From Cutibacterium acnes (GTDB taxonomy: Bacteria; Actinomycetota; Actinomycetes; Propionibacteriales; Propionibacteriaceae): 64,000 bases of DNA. Shown piece after piece: positions 8,105 through 16,973 of this stretch; positions within the stretch are counted from its first letter, which is position 1; each line of letters starts with the position of its first letter. The stretch is from the NCBI RefSeq assembly GCF_003030305.1, contig NZ_CP023676.1, forward strand, positions 1,364,001 to 1,428,000. Reading direction: 5' to 3'. The position numbers and the translations under genes were made by a program. The notes under the pieces are model-generated. The model saw only the letters and a program-made list of their open reading frames with translations. It had not been told where the DNA came from and made no database searches.

Positions 8105-9840
8105 TGCTCACGCTCCTCAACAGGCATCAGCAAGCTGACCAAGCAGGAAATCGTTGGATTGGAATAGAAGTTCCGCAAGGGGACACGAACACCAAACTGT
8201 TTACCGATGGCGGTCAAAAGCTGAACAGCGCGCAACGAATTTCCACCTGCGGAGAAAAAATCACGATCTTCACCGTGGCTCTTCTTTCCAAGAACCATAT
8301 CCCAGATATTTTGCACTTGATCGTGAACACTGTTACGCTGCATTTGTCCTTGGGATATTCTGTCGTGATCGTAGAGTTCGCTCTGTGCTACCAACTTCAG
8401 ACACTCGCACCGATCTATTTTTCCCGTTCTTGATCTAGGAACATTCTGCGTAGTTACGATCTTGAGAGGAATCATATAGGAAGGTAGAAATTCGGCAAGA
8501 CGAGAAGTCGTGACCTGAGACTCCCATTCGCGTGGAATCACGAGCGCCAAAACTCCACCACTGCCTTGGTGATAGACTGCACCACATTGTTTCGTGGAGT
8601 TAGCAACTCGAGCTGCAGCTCTTTCAACCTCTTCCAAGTGGATCTTGTGTCCAGCGATATTTACCGCATTATCGAGCCTGCCAACCAGTGAAAGGACACC
8701 ATCCTTGATGATTCCCAGATCACCAGTCCGTATTTCACGTTGTCCACTTCCAAGTGTAAAGAACGCATCGTCCCCTAGACTGAGTTGACCATTAACGATA
8801 TATCCATCGGCCACTGGGGCACCCTGTACGCATATCTGTCCCTCTTCCCCAGATAACTTTTCGTTACCTTTCATGTCCCGAATTACAATTTTCGTAGCAC
8901 AGATCGGCTTACCAAGGGGGATAGGGTCCGGAATGCTACCTGACCGAGAAACCTCGAAACTTGTCGTGTTAGCCGACGTCTCAGTAGCTCCGTAAAGATT
9001 CACTACTCGCGCACGGGGCGCGATCTCGAAGAATTGACGGACAACGCTTGCCATCAGCTGGTCTGCACTGCTGCACACTAGACGGAGCTGAGGAAGAGTG
9101 CTCCCTTGCTCTGTGGCAATGTCACACAAGCTGGCTAGTGCTGGAGGTGTCGTAAAAAGGTGGGTAGCACCACTAGACGCAAGTCGATCGAACATCACGT
9201 CAGGTCTGCTACGCTCGATATTAGTAATCAAAACACCAGTAACACCTGCCAGCAGAGTCCCCAACACTTCCCAAAATGAAGCAACAAATGAGAGTGGCTT
9301 CTGGACGACCACAAGATCGCTTGACTCGTAAGGGTAGGCGTTCCACATCCACGTGATACGGTTCCGCACCGCATCCATTCCTACTTGGACGGCTTTCGGA
9401 ACTCCTTCTGATCCAGATGTGAAATATAAGAATTTTGATTTATCGCTCCAGGTCAAGGACCTGACATCACTTATCCAGTTCCCTGCAAAAATTGCTTCTT
9501 CCGCTGTTGAGTCGTCGATCAGAACCGTTTTAGACCCAAGATTAATAATCATGTCCCGCTCTCGTGAAGCCGGACTATTCAACGGAATCCAAGCAATCTT
9601 GACAGGCAACGTCACAGCTGCTATTACAAGGGCAACAGATTTAGCAGATAAATCAAGTCGAGCAGCAAAAGTAACGCCCTCACTTTGCTCTCGGTTGAAC
9701 CACCTTCTCCACGCAAGGATATTTTTAACTAGCTGTTCCCATGAGCATTGCTCGCCGGCGGGACCGGTCAGACAGACATCACCTGGTTTCTGAATGACTA
9801 TATTACGAAACCGCTCCAGCAAATCATGTGACGGTTGCAT
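8101..9840 (-). CDS. NRPS adenylation-thiolation (A-T) protein
   Basis: 579 residues. The adenylation domain spans about 1-490: core A3 is FLYFTSGSEGVPKAV, A5 is NLYGATETS, A7 is RTGDLG, A8 is GRLDNAVNIAGHKIHLEEVE and A10 is PRSRTGKIDR with the catalytic lysine. A carrier domain of about 70 residues has its phosphopantetheine serine at about 535 (FFSAGGNSLRAVQ). The A4 motif reads SFVASFWEV, so the residue equivalent to GrsA Asp235, which binds the alpha-amino group, is Val. My by-eye pocket reading is V-A-W-T-V-S-L-A-N. The substrate is therefore probably not an ordinary alpha-amino acid; a beta-amino, hydroxy, keto or other carboxylic acid is more likely. It should act with the upstream A-T-C protein. 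No MbtH-like gene is present. Confidence 0.85.
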   Translation of the reverse strand: MQPSHDLLERFRNIVIQKPGDVCLTGPAGEQCSWEQLVKNILAWRRWFNREQSEGVTFAARLDLSAKSVALVIAAVTLPVKIAWIPLNSPASRERDMIINLGSKTVLIDDSTAEEAIFAGNWISDVRSLTWSDKSKFLYFTSGSEGVPKAVQVGMDAVRNRITWMWNAYPYESSDLVVVQKPLSFVASFWEVLGTLLAGVTGVLITNIERSRPDVMFDRLASSGATHLFTTPPALASLCDIATEQGSTLPQLRLVCSSADQLMASVVRQFFEIAPRARVVNLYGATETSANTTSFEVSRSGSIPDPIPLGKPICATKIVIRDMKGNEKLSGEEGQICVQGAPVADGYIVNGQLSLGDDAFFTLGSGQREIRTGDLGIIKDGVLSLVGRLDNAVNIAGHKIHLEEVERAAARVANSTKQCGAVYHQGSGGVLALVIPREWESQVTTSRLAEFLPSYMIPLKIVTTQNVPRSRTGKIDRCECLKLVAQSELYDHDRISQGQMQRNSVHDQVQNIWDMVLGKKSHGEDRDFFSAGGNSLRAVQLLTAIGKQFGVRVPLRNFYSNPTISCLVSLLMPVEEREH

Positions 9841-9862
9841 CTTTATCTCCCTTCATACTACA

Positions 9863-12800
9863 TCAATAGCTTTTGAGCATTGTTATCTGAGATGTATCAC
9901 AATCATTAAGGGCAGTTTTTATGGCATTAGCGACAGTCGTCTTCCCTGAGAGCCAATCAGAGGTAAGGAACCACGCTGTAAGAGCCAGTACTTTATTAGC
10001 GCGTTCTGGTGTCACATACGCCACTTTATAAGCAAGTTGCAGGGTATAATCTTCGCCGTGTCGCTGGATATAAAGAGACGCATCATATTTCGTAAACCCA
10101 GTATTCAATTCAGTTAAGTGAAGGCTTCGATCACCATCCCAAAACTCCAGAGACGGGTAAGTAAGCATATTCACCATCGTGCTAAACAATGGATCCTCGT
10201 TCGTGTGATCAGCGAACTCAGAAACAACCTTGCTAAATACGCTGTCACCGAATGAGACAGCTTCAGTCACATTAGATATCATCGAACGTACTGTGTCACT
10301 AATTTTCTTTTCGACATCTATACGAGTTCGTATTGCAATCATGTTAAGCATCAGAGTTGGGACGCCAATTTCATACTCATCGTTTCGCCCTGCTACTGGT
10401 GCACCGACAACAAAATCATGTTGGTCAGAGACCGCTGCCAACGCTAACGAATAAGCAGCCACGAATACTGCAAATGGGCTTGTACTCAATGCATGCGCAG
10501 TGGAACGGATCTCAGCAGTCGCTTCGTCATCTAGAGAGACCTCTATAACAGAAGCAGCGTAGGGATCACACGAATTATTTAATGTATCGCGCAATGGGAA
10601 ACATGATTTCACTCCATCGAGTGATTTTGACCAAAATTTTCGTGCTTCAGCGGATATCTCTTTAGGTTTCGACAGATGTTGGAAATATTCTAAAACTGAA
10701 GTCATAGCTGTCTTGACTTCGATTTCCTGATCGTCCATGTTACGACACTTAAAAAGAGAAATTAACTGTTCCATGAACTTCATTGCTCCCCAGCCATCGA
10801 TAAGGATCTCGTTCATGGTCAAAACGAACCAGGTAGAATATCCATTTATACGGATCTCGTCCACGGCGATAGCGGGACCTTCCTCCAGGTTAAAAGGGAC
10901 TGCTGCTTTCATCCAACAGATCTCACGAGCCTCTTGCGCAGAGGCCACTTCGTGTATTGAGATTTCATCCATATCGATAGCAGAGATAGGAAACGTCTGT
11001 GTAAATCTCCCAGTTGAATCCACTCCAAACTTCGCCATTAGCTGTGGATTCGCCCGTAATGCCTGGCCAAGAGCACGACGGATTCTATCGGTGTTCGGCC
11101 CAGCGCATTCTAACAATATCTGATAATTATAGTAAGGGCTTTCAGGCTCCAGTAGCCATTGAAAATAAATTCCTTGCTGAGCCGGATTCATATCACACGT
11201 CAAAGGAATTTTGACGTCATCGAAGCGGGAAGGAGATCTTTTTGCAGAGGTCGATTTCTTCGGAGATATCTGTTGTGCTTGATATTCTTTTGCTAGAGAG
11301 CCTAACGTATATGAAGAAAGCAAATCTCGTACTCTTACGTAAGATCCTCGTGAGCGGACAATATTGGCTAGCTGAATGGCTCGAAGAGAATCGCCTCCGG
11401 ATTCGATGAATGTTAGTTCTGGATTCACAGGAGTGCCAAGCACGTCCTGAACGAGAAGAATGAAAGAGTCCTGATTCTGTTCAACTCTACCGGGAATGGA
11501 TCCCTCTCTTGACTCTTGAATATCATTCAGTAACAGTTCCCCAGCACGGCGCTCTAATAACTTAATATCTACCTTGCCATTTGAAGTAGTGGGAATATCA
11601 GTAACCTTTATCCAACGGGATGGACACATCACTCTCGGGAGACTGCTTTTCGCGCGATTATTAAGCATTTTGGGAGTAACTAAACAATCGGCGCGAGGAA
11701 GATAGAATGCGGCCAAGCTAGCGTCTCCTTGGCGAAGAAACTGGTGCGTTGTTTCTCGGAGCACCATTGCGCGACTTTCACGGACACGAGGGTGGAATTT
11801 AACCACTACAACGTCTTCAAGCTCTGGGATTTCTCGAAGGATACGATTTTCGATTTCACCGGGCTCAATCCGTACTCCACTAATTTTTATCTGTCGATCA
11901 GCGCGGCCATCGTAAACCAGTTGACCATCCGCTCGCTGATGAACGAGATCTCCGGTGCGGTATATTCGGAATGGGTATCCGTCAATCCTGGCAAATGCTT
12001 GAGCGGTTTTATCTGGGCTTCCGATATAACCTAAACCCACACAAAGACCAGCAACAAAAAGCTCACCTTGCGCTCCAGGAGGAACTGGACGCCAAGTACC
12101 TTCTGCATACTCTAGGACGTATAAAGACGTATTAGGTATTGGAATTCCGATGGGAACTTCACCTGAGTTAAGCGATTCGCCATCCACGATCGCATGCGTT
12201 ACATCGTCAGAACATTCTGTAGGACCATACGCATTAATTAACGGGACAGACGGGAATTTTTCTGCCCAGTCTTTAGCCAACCGAAGGGGTAATTCTTCGC
12301 CAGTCACCAGAACATACTCAAGCCCAGAGAAAGACACGCTTGGCCCAATTTCGTGAATAAGTTCACGAAATACTGTCGGAACTAGTTCAATGTGTGTTAT
12401 ATGTTTCTCTTTCAGTAAAGAAAAAAGCTCATGTGGATCCTGTGAAATACCGTTGGGGACGATACGTACTGCACCGCCTACCAGTAAGGCCGAGCAAAAT
12501 TGCCAAATGGATACATCAAAGGTGGTGGGTGCCGTCTGGGCCACAACTGAGTCAGCACCAAGATGAAGGAGATGGGCTTTGCTATGCAAGTGATTCATCA
12601 TGCCCATATGCGCGATTAGCGCACCTTTCGGTTCACCTGTGCTACCCGAGGTGAAAAAGCAGTAGCTTGGAGCGTTGAAAGGATCATCCACACGCTCCAG
12701 AAATGTGACTCCTAATGGTGCCTTTGCTTCCGTTACGTGCGAGGTATTTTCAGTGAAAATGGCGGCCGCGTTCGTGATCGTCTTAATATGTTTACGACGA

Positions 12801-13159
12801 GCCTCTGGCCACTGAGGATCAATGGGTATATAGATGGCACCTACGGCACTACAAGCTAGGATATCGACAAGACATTCGATACCGCGCGAGTGCTCTGAAA
12901 TGACTACTCTCCCAAAGGCATGTTTCTTTTCCAAGAGATAGGCTCGATTGTTAACTCGATTCAATAACATTTCGTAGGTGATTTCTTCACCATGAATATC
13001 TATTACGGCAACGTGATGTGAAGTGATCTGGGCCCATTCAACTAAATACGAGTAGAGTGTGCGTTCTAAAGGCCAGTCGACGTTTTCCCCGACCAGTGCA
13101 CTCCGGGTAGCGAGCAAGCTCAACCCATTTTTTTCCAAACTTTTGGTAAGGTTTATCAC
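9863..13159 (-). CDS. NRPS with A-T-C domains
   Basis: 1098 residues. The adenylation domain covers about 25-555 (A3 CFFTSGSTGEPKGALIAH, A5 NAYGPTECSDD, A7 YRTGDLVHQRADG, A10 PTTSNGKVDIK). A carrier domain follows with its serine at about 591 (IESGGDSLRAIQL). A condensation-type domain runs from about 655 to the end. The A pocket read against GrsA PheA is D-V-W-E-V-G-A-D-D. Asp235 is present, so the substrate is an alpha-amino acid, and several acidic residues suggest a basic side chain such as diaminopropionate. The condensation signature HHxxxDG reads NEILIDG (residues 783-789), so both histidines are gone while the Asp-Gly and later motifs (VVGAPVAGRNDE, LMLNMIAIRT) remain. It is the third gene of the Dap operon. 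Confidence 0.88.
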   Translation of the reverse strand: MINLTKSLEKNGLSLLATRSALVGENVDWPLERTLYSYLVEWAQITSHHVAVIDIHGEEITYEMLLNRVNNRAYLLEKKHAFGRVVISEHSRGIECLVDILACSAVGAIYIPIDPQWPEARRKHIKTITNAAAIFTENTSHVTEAKAPLGVTFLERVDDPFNAPSYCFFTSGSTGEPKGALIAHMGMMNHLHSKAHLLHLGADSVVAQTAPTTFDVSIWQFCSALLVGGAVRIVPNGISQDPHELFSLLKEKHITHIELVPTVFRELIHEIGPSVSFSGLEYVLVTGEELPLRLAKDWAEKFPSVPLINAYGPTECSDDVTHAIVDGESLNSGEVPIGIPIPNTSLYVLEYAEGTWRPVPPGAQGELFVAGLCVGLGYIGSPDKTAQAFARIDGYPFRIYRTGDLVHQRADGQLVYDGRADRQIKISGVRIEPGEIENRILREIPELEDVVVVKFHPRVRESRAMVLRETTHQFLRQGDASLAAFYLPRADCLVTPKMLNNRAKSSLPRVMCPSRWIKVTDIPTTSNGKVDIKLLERRAGELLLNDIQESREGSIPGRVEQNQDSFILLVQDVLGTPVNPELTFIESGGDSLRAIQLANIVRSRGSYVRVRDLLSSYTLGSLAKEYQAQQISPKKSTSAKRSPSRFDDVKIPLTCDMNPAQQGIYFQWLLEPESPYYNYQILLECAGPNTDRIRRALGQALRANPQLMAKFGVDSTGRFTQTFPISAIDMDEISIHEVASAQEAREICWMKAAVPFNLEEGPAIAVDEIRINGYSTWFVLTMNEILIDGWGAMKFMEQLISLFKCRNMDDQEIEVKTAMTSVLEYFQHLSKPKEISAEARKFWSKSLDGVKSCFPLRDTLNNSCDPYAASVIEVSLDDEATAEIRSTAHALSTSPFAVFVAAYSLALAAVSDQHDFVVGAPVAGRNDEYEIGVPTLMLNMIAIRTRIDVEKKISDTVRSMISNVTEAVSFGDSVFSKVVSEFADHTNEDPLFSTMVNMLTYPSLEFWDGDRSLHLTELNTGFTKYDASLYIQRHGEDYTLQLAYKVAYVTPERANKVLALTAWFLTSDWLSGKTTVANAIKTALNDCDTSQITMLKSY

Positions 13160-13166
13160 TCTATAT

Positions 13167-14156
13167 TCACCGTTTCATGTCTCCGTGAAAGTCTGGAACA
13201 CGTAATCCATCGCCGGATATTTGAACGTGCTCGTACAAGCTTTGAGCAACAGCAAGGTCCAAAATTCCTAAACCAAAAGGAGAGAATACGGTTGGATGAT
13301 CAGGGTCAAGCTGCTTCTCAGAGCATATGAATTCCGCCAGTGTGCCTGTGATGAAATTTCGATTTCCGTTCAATTTTTCGAGGAGGTGGGGTGTAGTGTT
13401 TGCCTTCAGGCAATGTTCAACATCATCAAACACGTTATTAGCCGTTCGAATGGTCTCAGGGTGTAAATCACGAAGCGAGATATTGAGAACGAGCTGGTTC
13501 GGTTGGAAACGTACACTCATCGGCACATAAGGAGTTCCGGCGCTGGTGGCTAATAGCACGAGATCACAGCCAAGAGCTTCTTCTAAACTGGCTACCGAAC
13601 ACTCGGGGCCGTGGCGAGTGACTATACGTGCGACTAATTCACTATTTAAGTCGTGAATTTTCACTGGAACCGCTGTCGTGTATAGCGACTTAATAAAATG
13701 TAAAGTTGTCTGTGCGATAGGGCCACTGCCTACTACACCGATACTCGTAGGAGCACCGTGAAGAACTCGAACTGCAAGCGCAGCCGAGGCAGCTGTACGA
13801 GCCGCACTAATGCGGCTGGCCTCGATGAACGCATAAGCATAGCCGTTATCTGTGTTATTTAGCACGATGACTGCTGAAGCTCTTTGTAGCCCATGATCAA
13901 CATTCTCAGGAAAGCTAGAAATCCATTTAATTCCCGACACACAGGTTTGATCATTGATATAAGATGGCAACGCTATGATACGATCTCGTGGAGTATCTGG
14001 AAACCGAAGAAAATAACTATCGGGACATACTGTATTTCCAGCGTGATGTGCTCGATAAACACGTTCAACAAGATCGATGAGAAACGACTCTCTGCCTTTT
14101 AAAAATGTTTCGACAAGCTTGGCGTCTATAATTAGCATTTCACCATATTTCGTCAT
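13167..14156 (-). CDS. sbnB: SbnB-like dehydrogenase for 2,3-diaminopropionate synthesis
   Basis: 329 residues of the ornithine cyclodeaminase/mu-crystallin family, with the dinucleotide-binding glycine loop in GVVGSGPIAQTTLHFIKSL around the middle. The length and its place directly behind an SbnA-like gene match staphylococcal SbnB (about 336 residues). SbnB oxidatively cleaves N-(1-amino-1-carboxy-2-ethyl)glutamate with NAD to L-2,3-diaminopropionate and 2-oxoglutarate. The start codon follows the upstream stop without a gap, and the NRPS begins 7 bp downstream. The alternative, a true ornithine cyclodeaminase or amino acid dehydrogenase, is less likely given the SbnA-SbnI context. The gene symbol is by homology only. 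Confidence 0.82.
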   Translation of the reverse strand: MTKYGEMLIIDAKLVETFLKGRESFLIDLVERVYRAHHAGNTVCPDSYFLRFPDTPRDRIIALPSYINDQTCVSGIKWISSFPENVDHGLQRASAVIVLNNTDNGYAYAFIEASRISAARTAASAALAVRVLHGAPTSIGVVGSGPIAQTTLHFIKSLYTTAVPVKIHDLNSELVARIVTRHGPECSVASLEEALGCDLVLLATSAGTPYVPMSVRFQPNQLVLNISLRDLHPETIRTANNVFDDVEHCLKANTTPHLLEKLNGNRNFITGTLAEFICSEKQLDPDHPTVFSPFGLGILDLAVAQSLYEHVQISGDGLRVPDFHGDMKR

Positions 14157-15158
14157 TTAAATACCTTCCGTTTCTTTCACTTCGTGCGCAACAGGACGAA
14201 TGGCATAATTAAATGCTGATTCCCCAAAGTTTTCCATAACCCAATCGTCGTTATATACTCCATCCAGATACCTTTCACCAAGATCCGGCGCAATAATGAC
14301 AACGCGGCTTCCCTCGGGAATTTTATCTCGAAGAGCATCAAAAGCTGCTAGCACAGTGCCAGTCGATCCGCCCGGTAAAAATCCTTCTACCTGCGCAATG
14401 CGTCGGCACTGTCTCACGGTATCGATTTCATCAATATAATACCGTTTTAGAGGAAATTTTTCGTCAAAGATTGGTGGCTTTACACTAGCGCCTAGACCAG
14501 GGATATATCGCCGCGAAGGAGCTCCTCCGAAAGTCACTGAACCAGTGCTATCAATAGCACAAACTTTGGTGCATGAACCACGCTTCATGACAGCCCTAGA
14601 TACACCCATAAGCGTGCCAGTGGTACCAGCACCTACAAATAGGTAATCAGGATCTCCTAACTCTTCGACGATCGCTCTATATGTCTTCTTGGAATGAACC
14701 TCAGGATTGGCTACATTTTCGTACTGGTTTGTCCATAAAGGCCCTCCTGGCATCTCTACTAATTCGCGAACTCTAGCAAGTCGCGTCCCAAGAAATCCGC
14801 CCGCTGCATCCAATGATTGAACAACTTCCACTTCCGCGCCCAGTGCACGCATATGCGAAATCGACCTTGAATTTGCATTCACATCTGTAACAATTGTTAA
14901 TTTGTATCCTCGGCGCGCACATACACCGGAAAGTGCTATGCCTAAACTCCCAGAAGAAGACTCTACGACCCAACCTCCTGGCTGAAGACCATGAAGCTTT
15001 TCTAAGCTATCGACGAGTGCAATAGCCGTCTTGAGTTTTACGGAACCAGCAGTGTTTAAACCTTCTAATTTTGCGTAAACATCATGTTTAGGAAATGAAT
15101 TTTTCAAGCGGACAAATTGAGAGTTTTCATCTAGTTCTTCAATAGATCCTGCAATCAT
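14157..15158 (-). CDS. sbnA: SbnA-like PLP enzyme for 2,3-diaminopropionate synthesis
   Basis: 333 residues, cysteine synthase (fold type II PLP) family. The Schiff-base lysine is at about residue 41 in LNTAGSVKLKTA, and the substrate loop is VVESSSGSLGIALSG. The phosphate-binding loop is VGAGTTGTLMG and the C-terminal serine/glycine loop is LPGGSTGTV. SbnA condenses O-phospho-L-serine with L-glutamate to N-(1-amino-1-carboxy-2-ethyl)glutamate, the substrate of SbnB. It is the first gene of the minus-strand operon, and the sequence upstream is shared with the divergent PPTase gene. The SbnI-like gene at 16269-16973 would supply O-phosphoserine. A plain O-acetylserine sulfhydrylase is a possible but weaker reading. 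Confidence 0.83.
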   Translation of the reverse strand: MIAGSIEELDENSQFVRLKNSFPKHDVYAKLEGLNTAGSVKLKTAIALVDSLEKLHGLQPGGWVVESSSGSLGIALSGVCARRGYKLTIVTDVNANSRSISHMRALGAEVEVVQSLDAAGGFLGTRLARVRELVEMPGGPLWTNQYENVANPEVHSKKTYRAIVEELGDPDYLFVGAGTTGTLMGVSRAVMKRGSCTKVCAIDSTGSVTFGGAPSRRYIPGLGASVKPPIFDEKFPLKRYYIDEIDTVRQCRRIAQVEGFLPGGSTGTVLAAFDALRDKIPEGSRVVIIAPDLGERYLDGVYNDDWVMENFGESAFNYAIRPVAHEVKETEGI

Positions 15159-15444
15159 TTATGTGCTCCTACTGCGCATGACATGCCATCGGAAGTTTTC
15201 ATAACATACAAGCAAATTATAATGAGGAGTCTTGTACAGGCTATGGGCGTTATTAGAAGAGGTTTAGGCAAGAAGTTACGGATCTTGATCATGTTGATCC
15301 TGCCTACGAATGGCGTTGATAGAATGACAGAGACAACAACACATATGCGTGACCTCCCTAGTGATACACGCTGAAGTAACTTGTCACCTACTTCATGAGC
15401 TAGTCTATCTCCTTATAGGACCACATAAAAGAGAGGACCAAAAA
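15159..15444. promoter_or_regulatory. Divergent promoter region between the Dap/NRPS operon and the PPTase gene
   Basis: About 285 bp, AT-rich, with no gene that I can support. It must hold the minus-strand promoter of the sbnA-like operon and a plus-strand promoter for the PPTase gene. A TATAAT hexamer at 15218-15223 on the plus strand is a possible -10 box, but I see no good -35 at 17 bp. No iron-box or other operator was recognised. Confidence 0.4.
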
Positions 15445-16173
15445 TTGATCTACATCTCTCGTGTGTCACTCGATACATTCCCCAAGAGTGCCTTGCCACA
15501 GCTGATGGAAAGAGCTAGTCCTGAACGACGAGATAGAGCACGAAGATACGTGCGAATCGATGACTGCTTGCGCTGCCTCATAGCTGACGAACTCCGGGCC
15601 TATTCATTGAAGCTTGATTACAAGGTGCCAGTACAGTCAGAGGTATCGAAGAACGCTTTCGGGAAGCCGCTACTAGCAAACTGCGATGGTCCTAAGTTCA
15701 ACTTGTCGCACGATGGGAAGTGGATTGTCTGTGCCACAAGCCCACATCCTGTAGGCGTAGACGTCGAGGCAGTCGCTGAGCCAGGTTTAGCGGTAGTCTC
15801 GAACGATTTTTCAGTGGAAGAAGTGGAGGCCTTGCGGACAACCGCTACGGCTCCCCTCTCCATCGCTCGAGCGATGATCTGGACACGGAAGGAGGCATAC
15901 CTCAAATATCTGGGGTTGGGTCTCACTGTTCAGTTAGATTCTTTTTCAGTAATAGATCAAACCTTGCTGTCGCCAGCTGAAGGGATGACAGACGGTATTC
16001 AGTTTTATAGTTGGTGCGATGCCGATAACTCGCATGTGATCTCTGTCTGTGGCCACGGCGAGGAAGTCGTCATCTCTTGCGTCAGCGGGCAAGAATTACT
16101 AGATGGACTGCCACCATCTCACTGTTCAGAAGAACCTCAAGAGCAACTTCGTTGGTTGCCCAATCTTAGTTAA
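15445..16173 (+). CDS. Sfp-type 4'-phosphopantetheinyl transferase
   Basis: About 242 residues from the TTG at 15445, chosen because GAGAGGA lies 7 nt upstream and because the protein then begins at the Sfp-like strand (IYISRVSLD). An in-frame ATG at 15349 would add 32 residues without family support. It shows the two PPTase signatures, VGVDVEAV (magnesium and CoA binding) and WTRKEAYLKYLG, and the substrate motif FNLSHDGKWIVC. The enzyme moves phosphopantetheine from CoA to the serine of the two NRPS carrier domains, making them active. It is divergent from the biosynthetic operon and converges on the SbnI-like gene. A cluster-borne PPTase supports a self-contained, transferred pathway. Confidence 0.87.
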   Translation: MIYISRVSLDTFPKSALPQLMERASPERRDRARRYVRIDDCLRCLIADELRAYSLKLDYKVPVQSEVSKNAFGKPLLANCDGPKFNLSHDGKWIVCATSPHPVGVDVEAVAEPGLAVVSNDFSVEEVEALRTTATAPLSIARAMIWTRKEAYLKYLGLGLTVQLDSFSVIDQTLLSPAEGMTDGIQFYSWCDADNSHVISVCGHGEEVVISCVSGQELLDGLPPSHCSEEPQEQLRWLPNLS

Positions 16174-16268
16174 GATCATTTTGTAATTATCAAAATTCCA
16201 AGTCGCCTCGAGAAAAGCATTAACAGAGATCATATCTCACCAGGAGAGATGCGGCTTAAATATCTCTT

Positions 16269-16973
16269 TCAATCCTTCATGACAGCTAGGCTCTTCACCT
16301 CGTCACGATCAAGTACTGGATCACTCATGATAGATTTTTCGCGCTCAGCAATGCATCGTGGGCACTTTTTGAAAAAAACTGATCCGAAACGAGTTATACC
16401 TGCTGGTAGTGGCCCGTAATTAGTAGCTATCTTGGCTATAGCCCCCCATGAAGGAAGAACCCATTCCACAGACTGTCCTTGAGCAGGTACATCCGCTGAA
16501 CGTCGATAATAAAATCCACCCAAGAGCTCCGCAAGATCCCAATAAGCATAAAATAGATCCGAGGCCAAATCGCTCTTCGAATGGACTTCTTGTCGCAAGT
16601 CACCATCGTGTAAAATAGCGATAGTGGATCCCCGATCCTCCCCATGCACCAATGGTGGCATGAAAGAAAATTTCCGAGTATTATAGACATGTACCCAACC
16701 AGATACGGATTGCTCTGGAGCCATCGGGACAACATGTGCTGGTATGGAATCGAATCCTAAATAAAAAGCTGCTCGACACCTGTGGGCTCCATCAAGGATG
16801 ATGTAAGGTTCCCCTTGGGCTACGTGGATGCTTTCTCGTAATGCTTCATGTTCTAGCAATTTTGTAAGACGCTTGAGACGCAAAGTCTCACATTCCTCAT
16901 GCCATACGAGTTGGTTTAGCGGAAGATACGATGATAACTCACAGCTACTACTAATTTTCATCAATTTCATCAA
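16269..16973 (-). CDS. sbnI: SbnI-like ParB-fold protein, putative free serine kinase
   Basis: 234 residues with a ParB/sulfiredoxin-like N-terminal domain (LPLNQLVWHEECETLRLKRL, then a nucleotide-binding stretch ILDGAHRCRAAFYLGFDSIP). The rest resembles SbnI of the staphyloferrin B locus, including the closing LPAGITRF segment (SbnI has a near-identical VPAGVTRF). SbnI makes O-phospho-L-serine from serine and ATP, feeding SbnA; in Staphylococcus it also binds heme and DNA as a regulator. The acidic residue expected to be catalytic is present (HEECET). It is not in the main operon but transcribed from its own start, convergent with the PPTase gene. Plasmid-partition ParB is rejected, because the protein lacks an HTH and a ParB C-terminus. 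Confidence 0.75.
   Translation of the reverse strand: MMKLMKISSSCELSSYLPLNQLVWHEECETLRLKRLTKLLEHEALRESIHVAQGEPYIILDGAHRCRAAFYLGFDSIPAHVVPMAPEQSVSGWVHVYNTRKFSFMPPLVHGEDRGSTIAILHDGDLRQEVHSKSDLASDLFYAYWDLAELLGGFYYRRSADVPAQGQSVEWVLPSWGAIAKIATNYGPLPAGITRFGSVFFKKCPRCIAEREKSIMSDPVLDRDEVKSLAVMKD

Noticed and set aside
15183-15374. Small plus-strand gene in the divergent promoter region
   Set aside because: No ribosome binding site or similarity; the region is better explained as promoter DNA.
4288-16973. Staphyloferrin B siderophore cluster
   Set aside because: SbnA, SbnB and SbnI homologues are shared, but the NIS synthetases and citrate synthase of that pathway are missing and NRPS genes are present instead.
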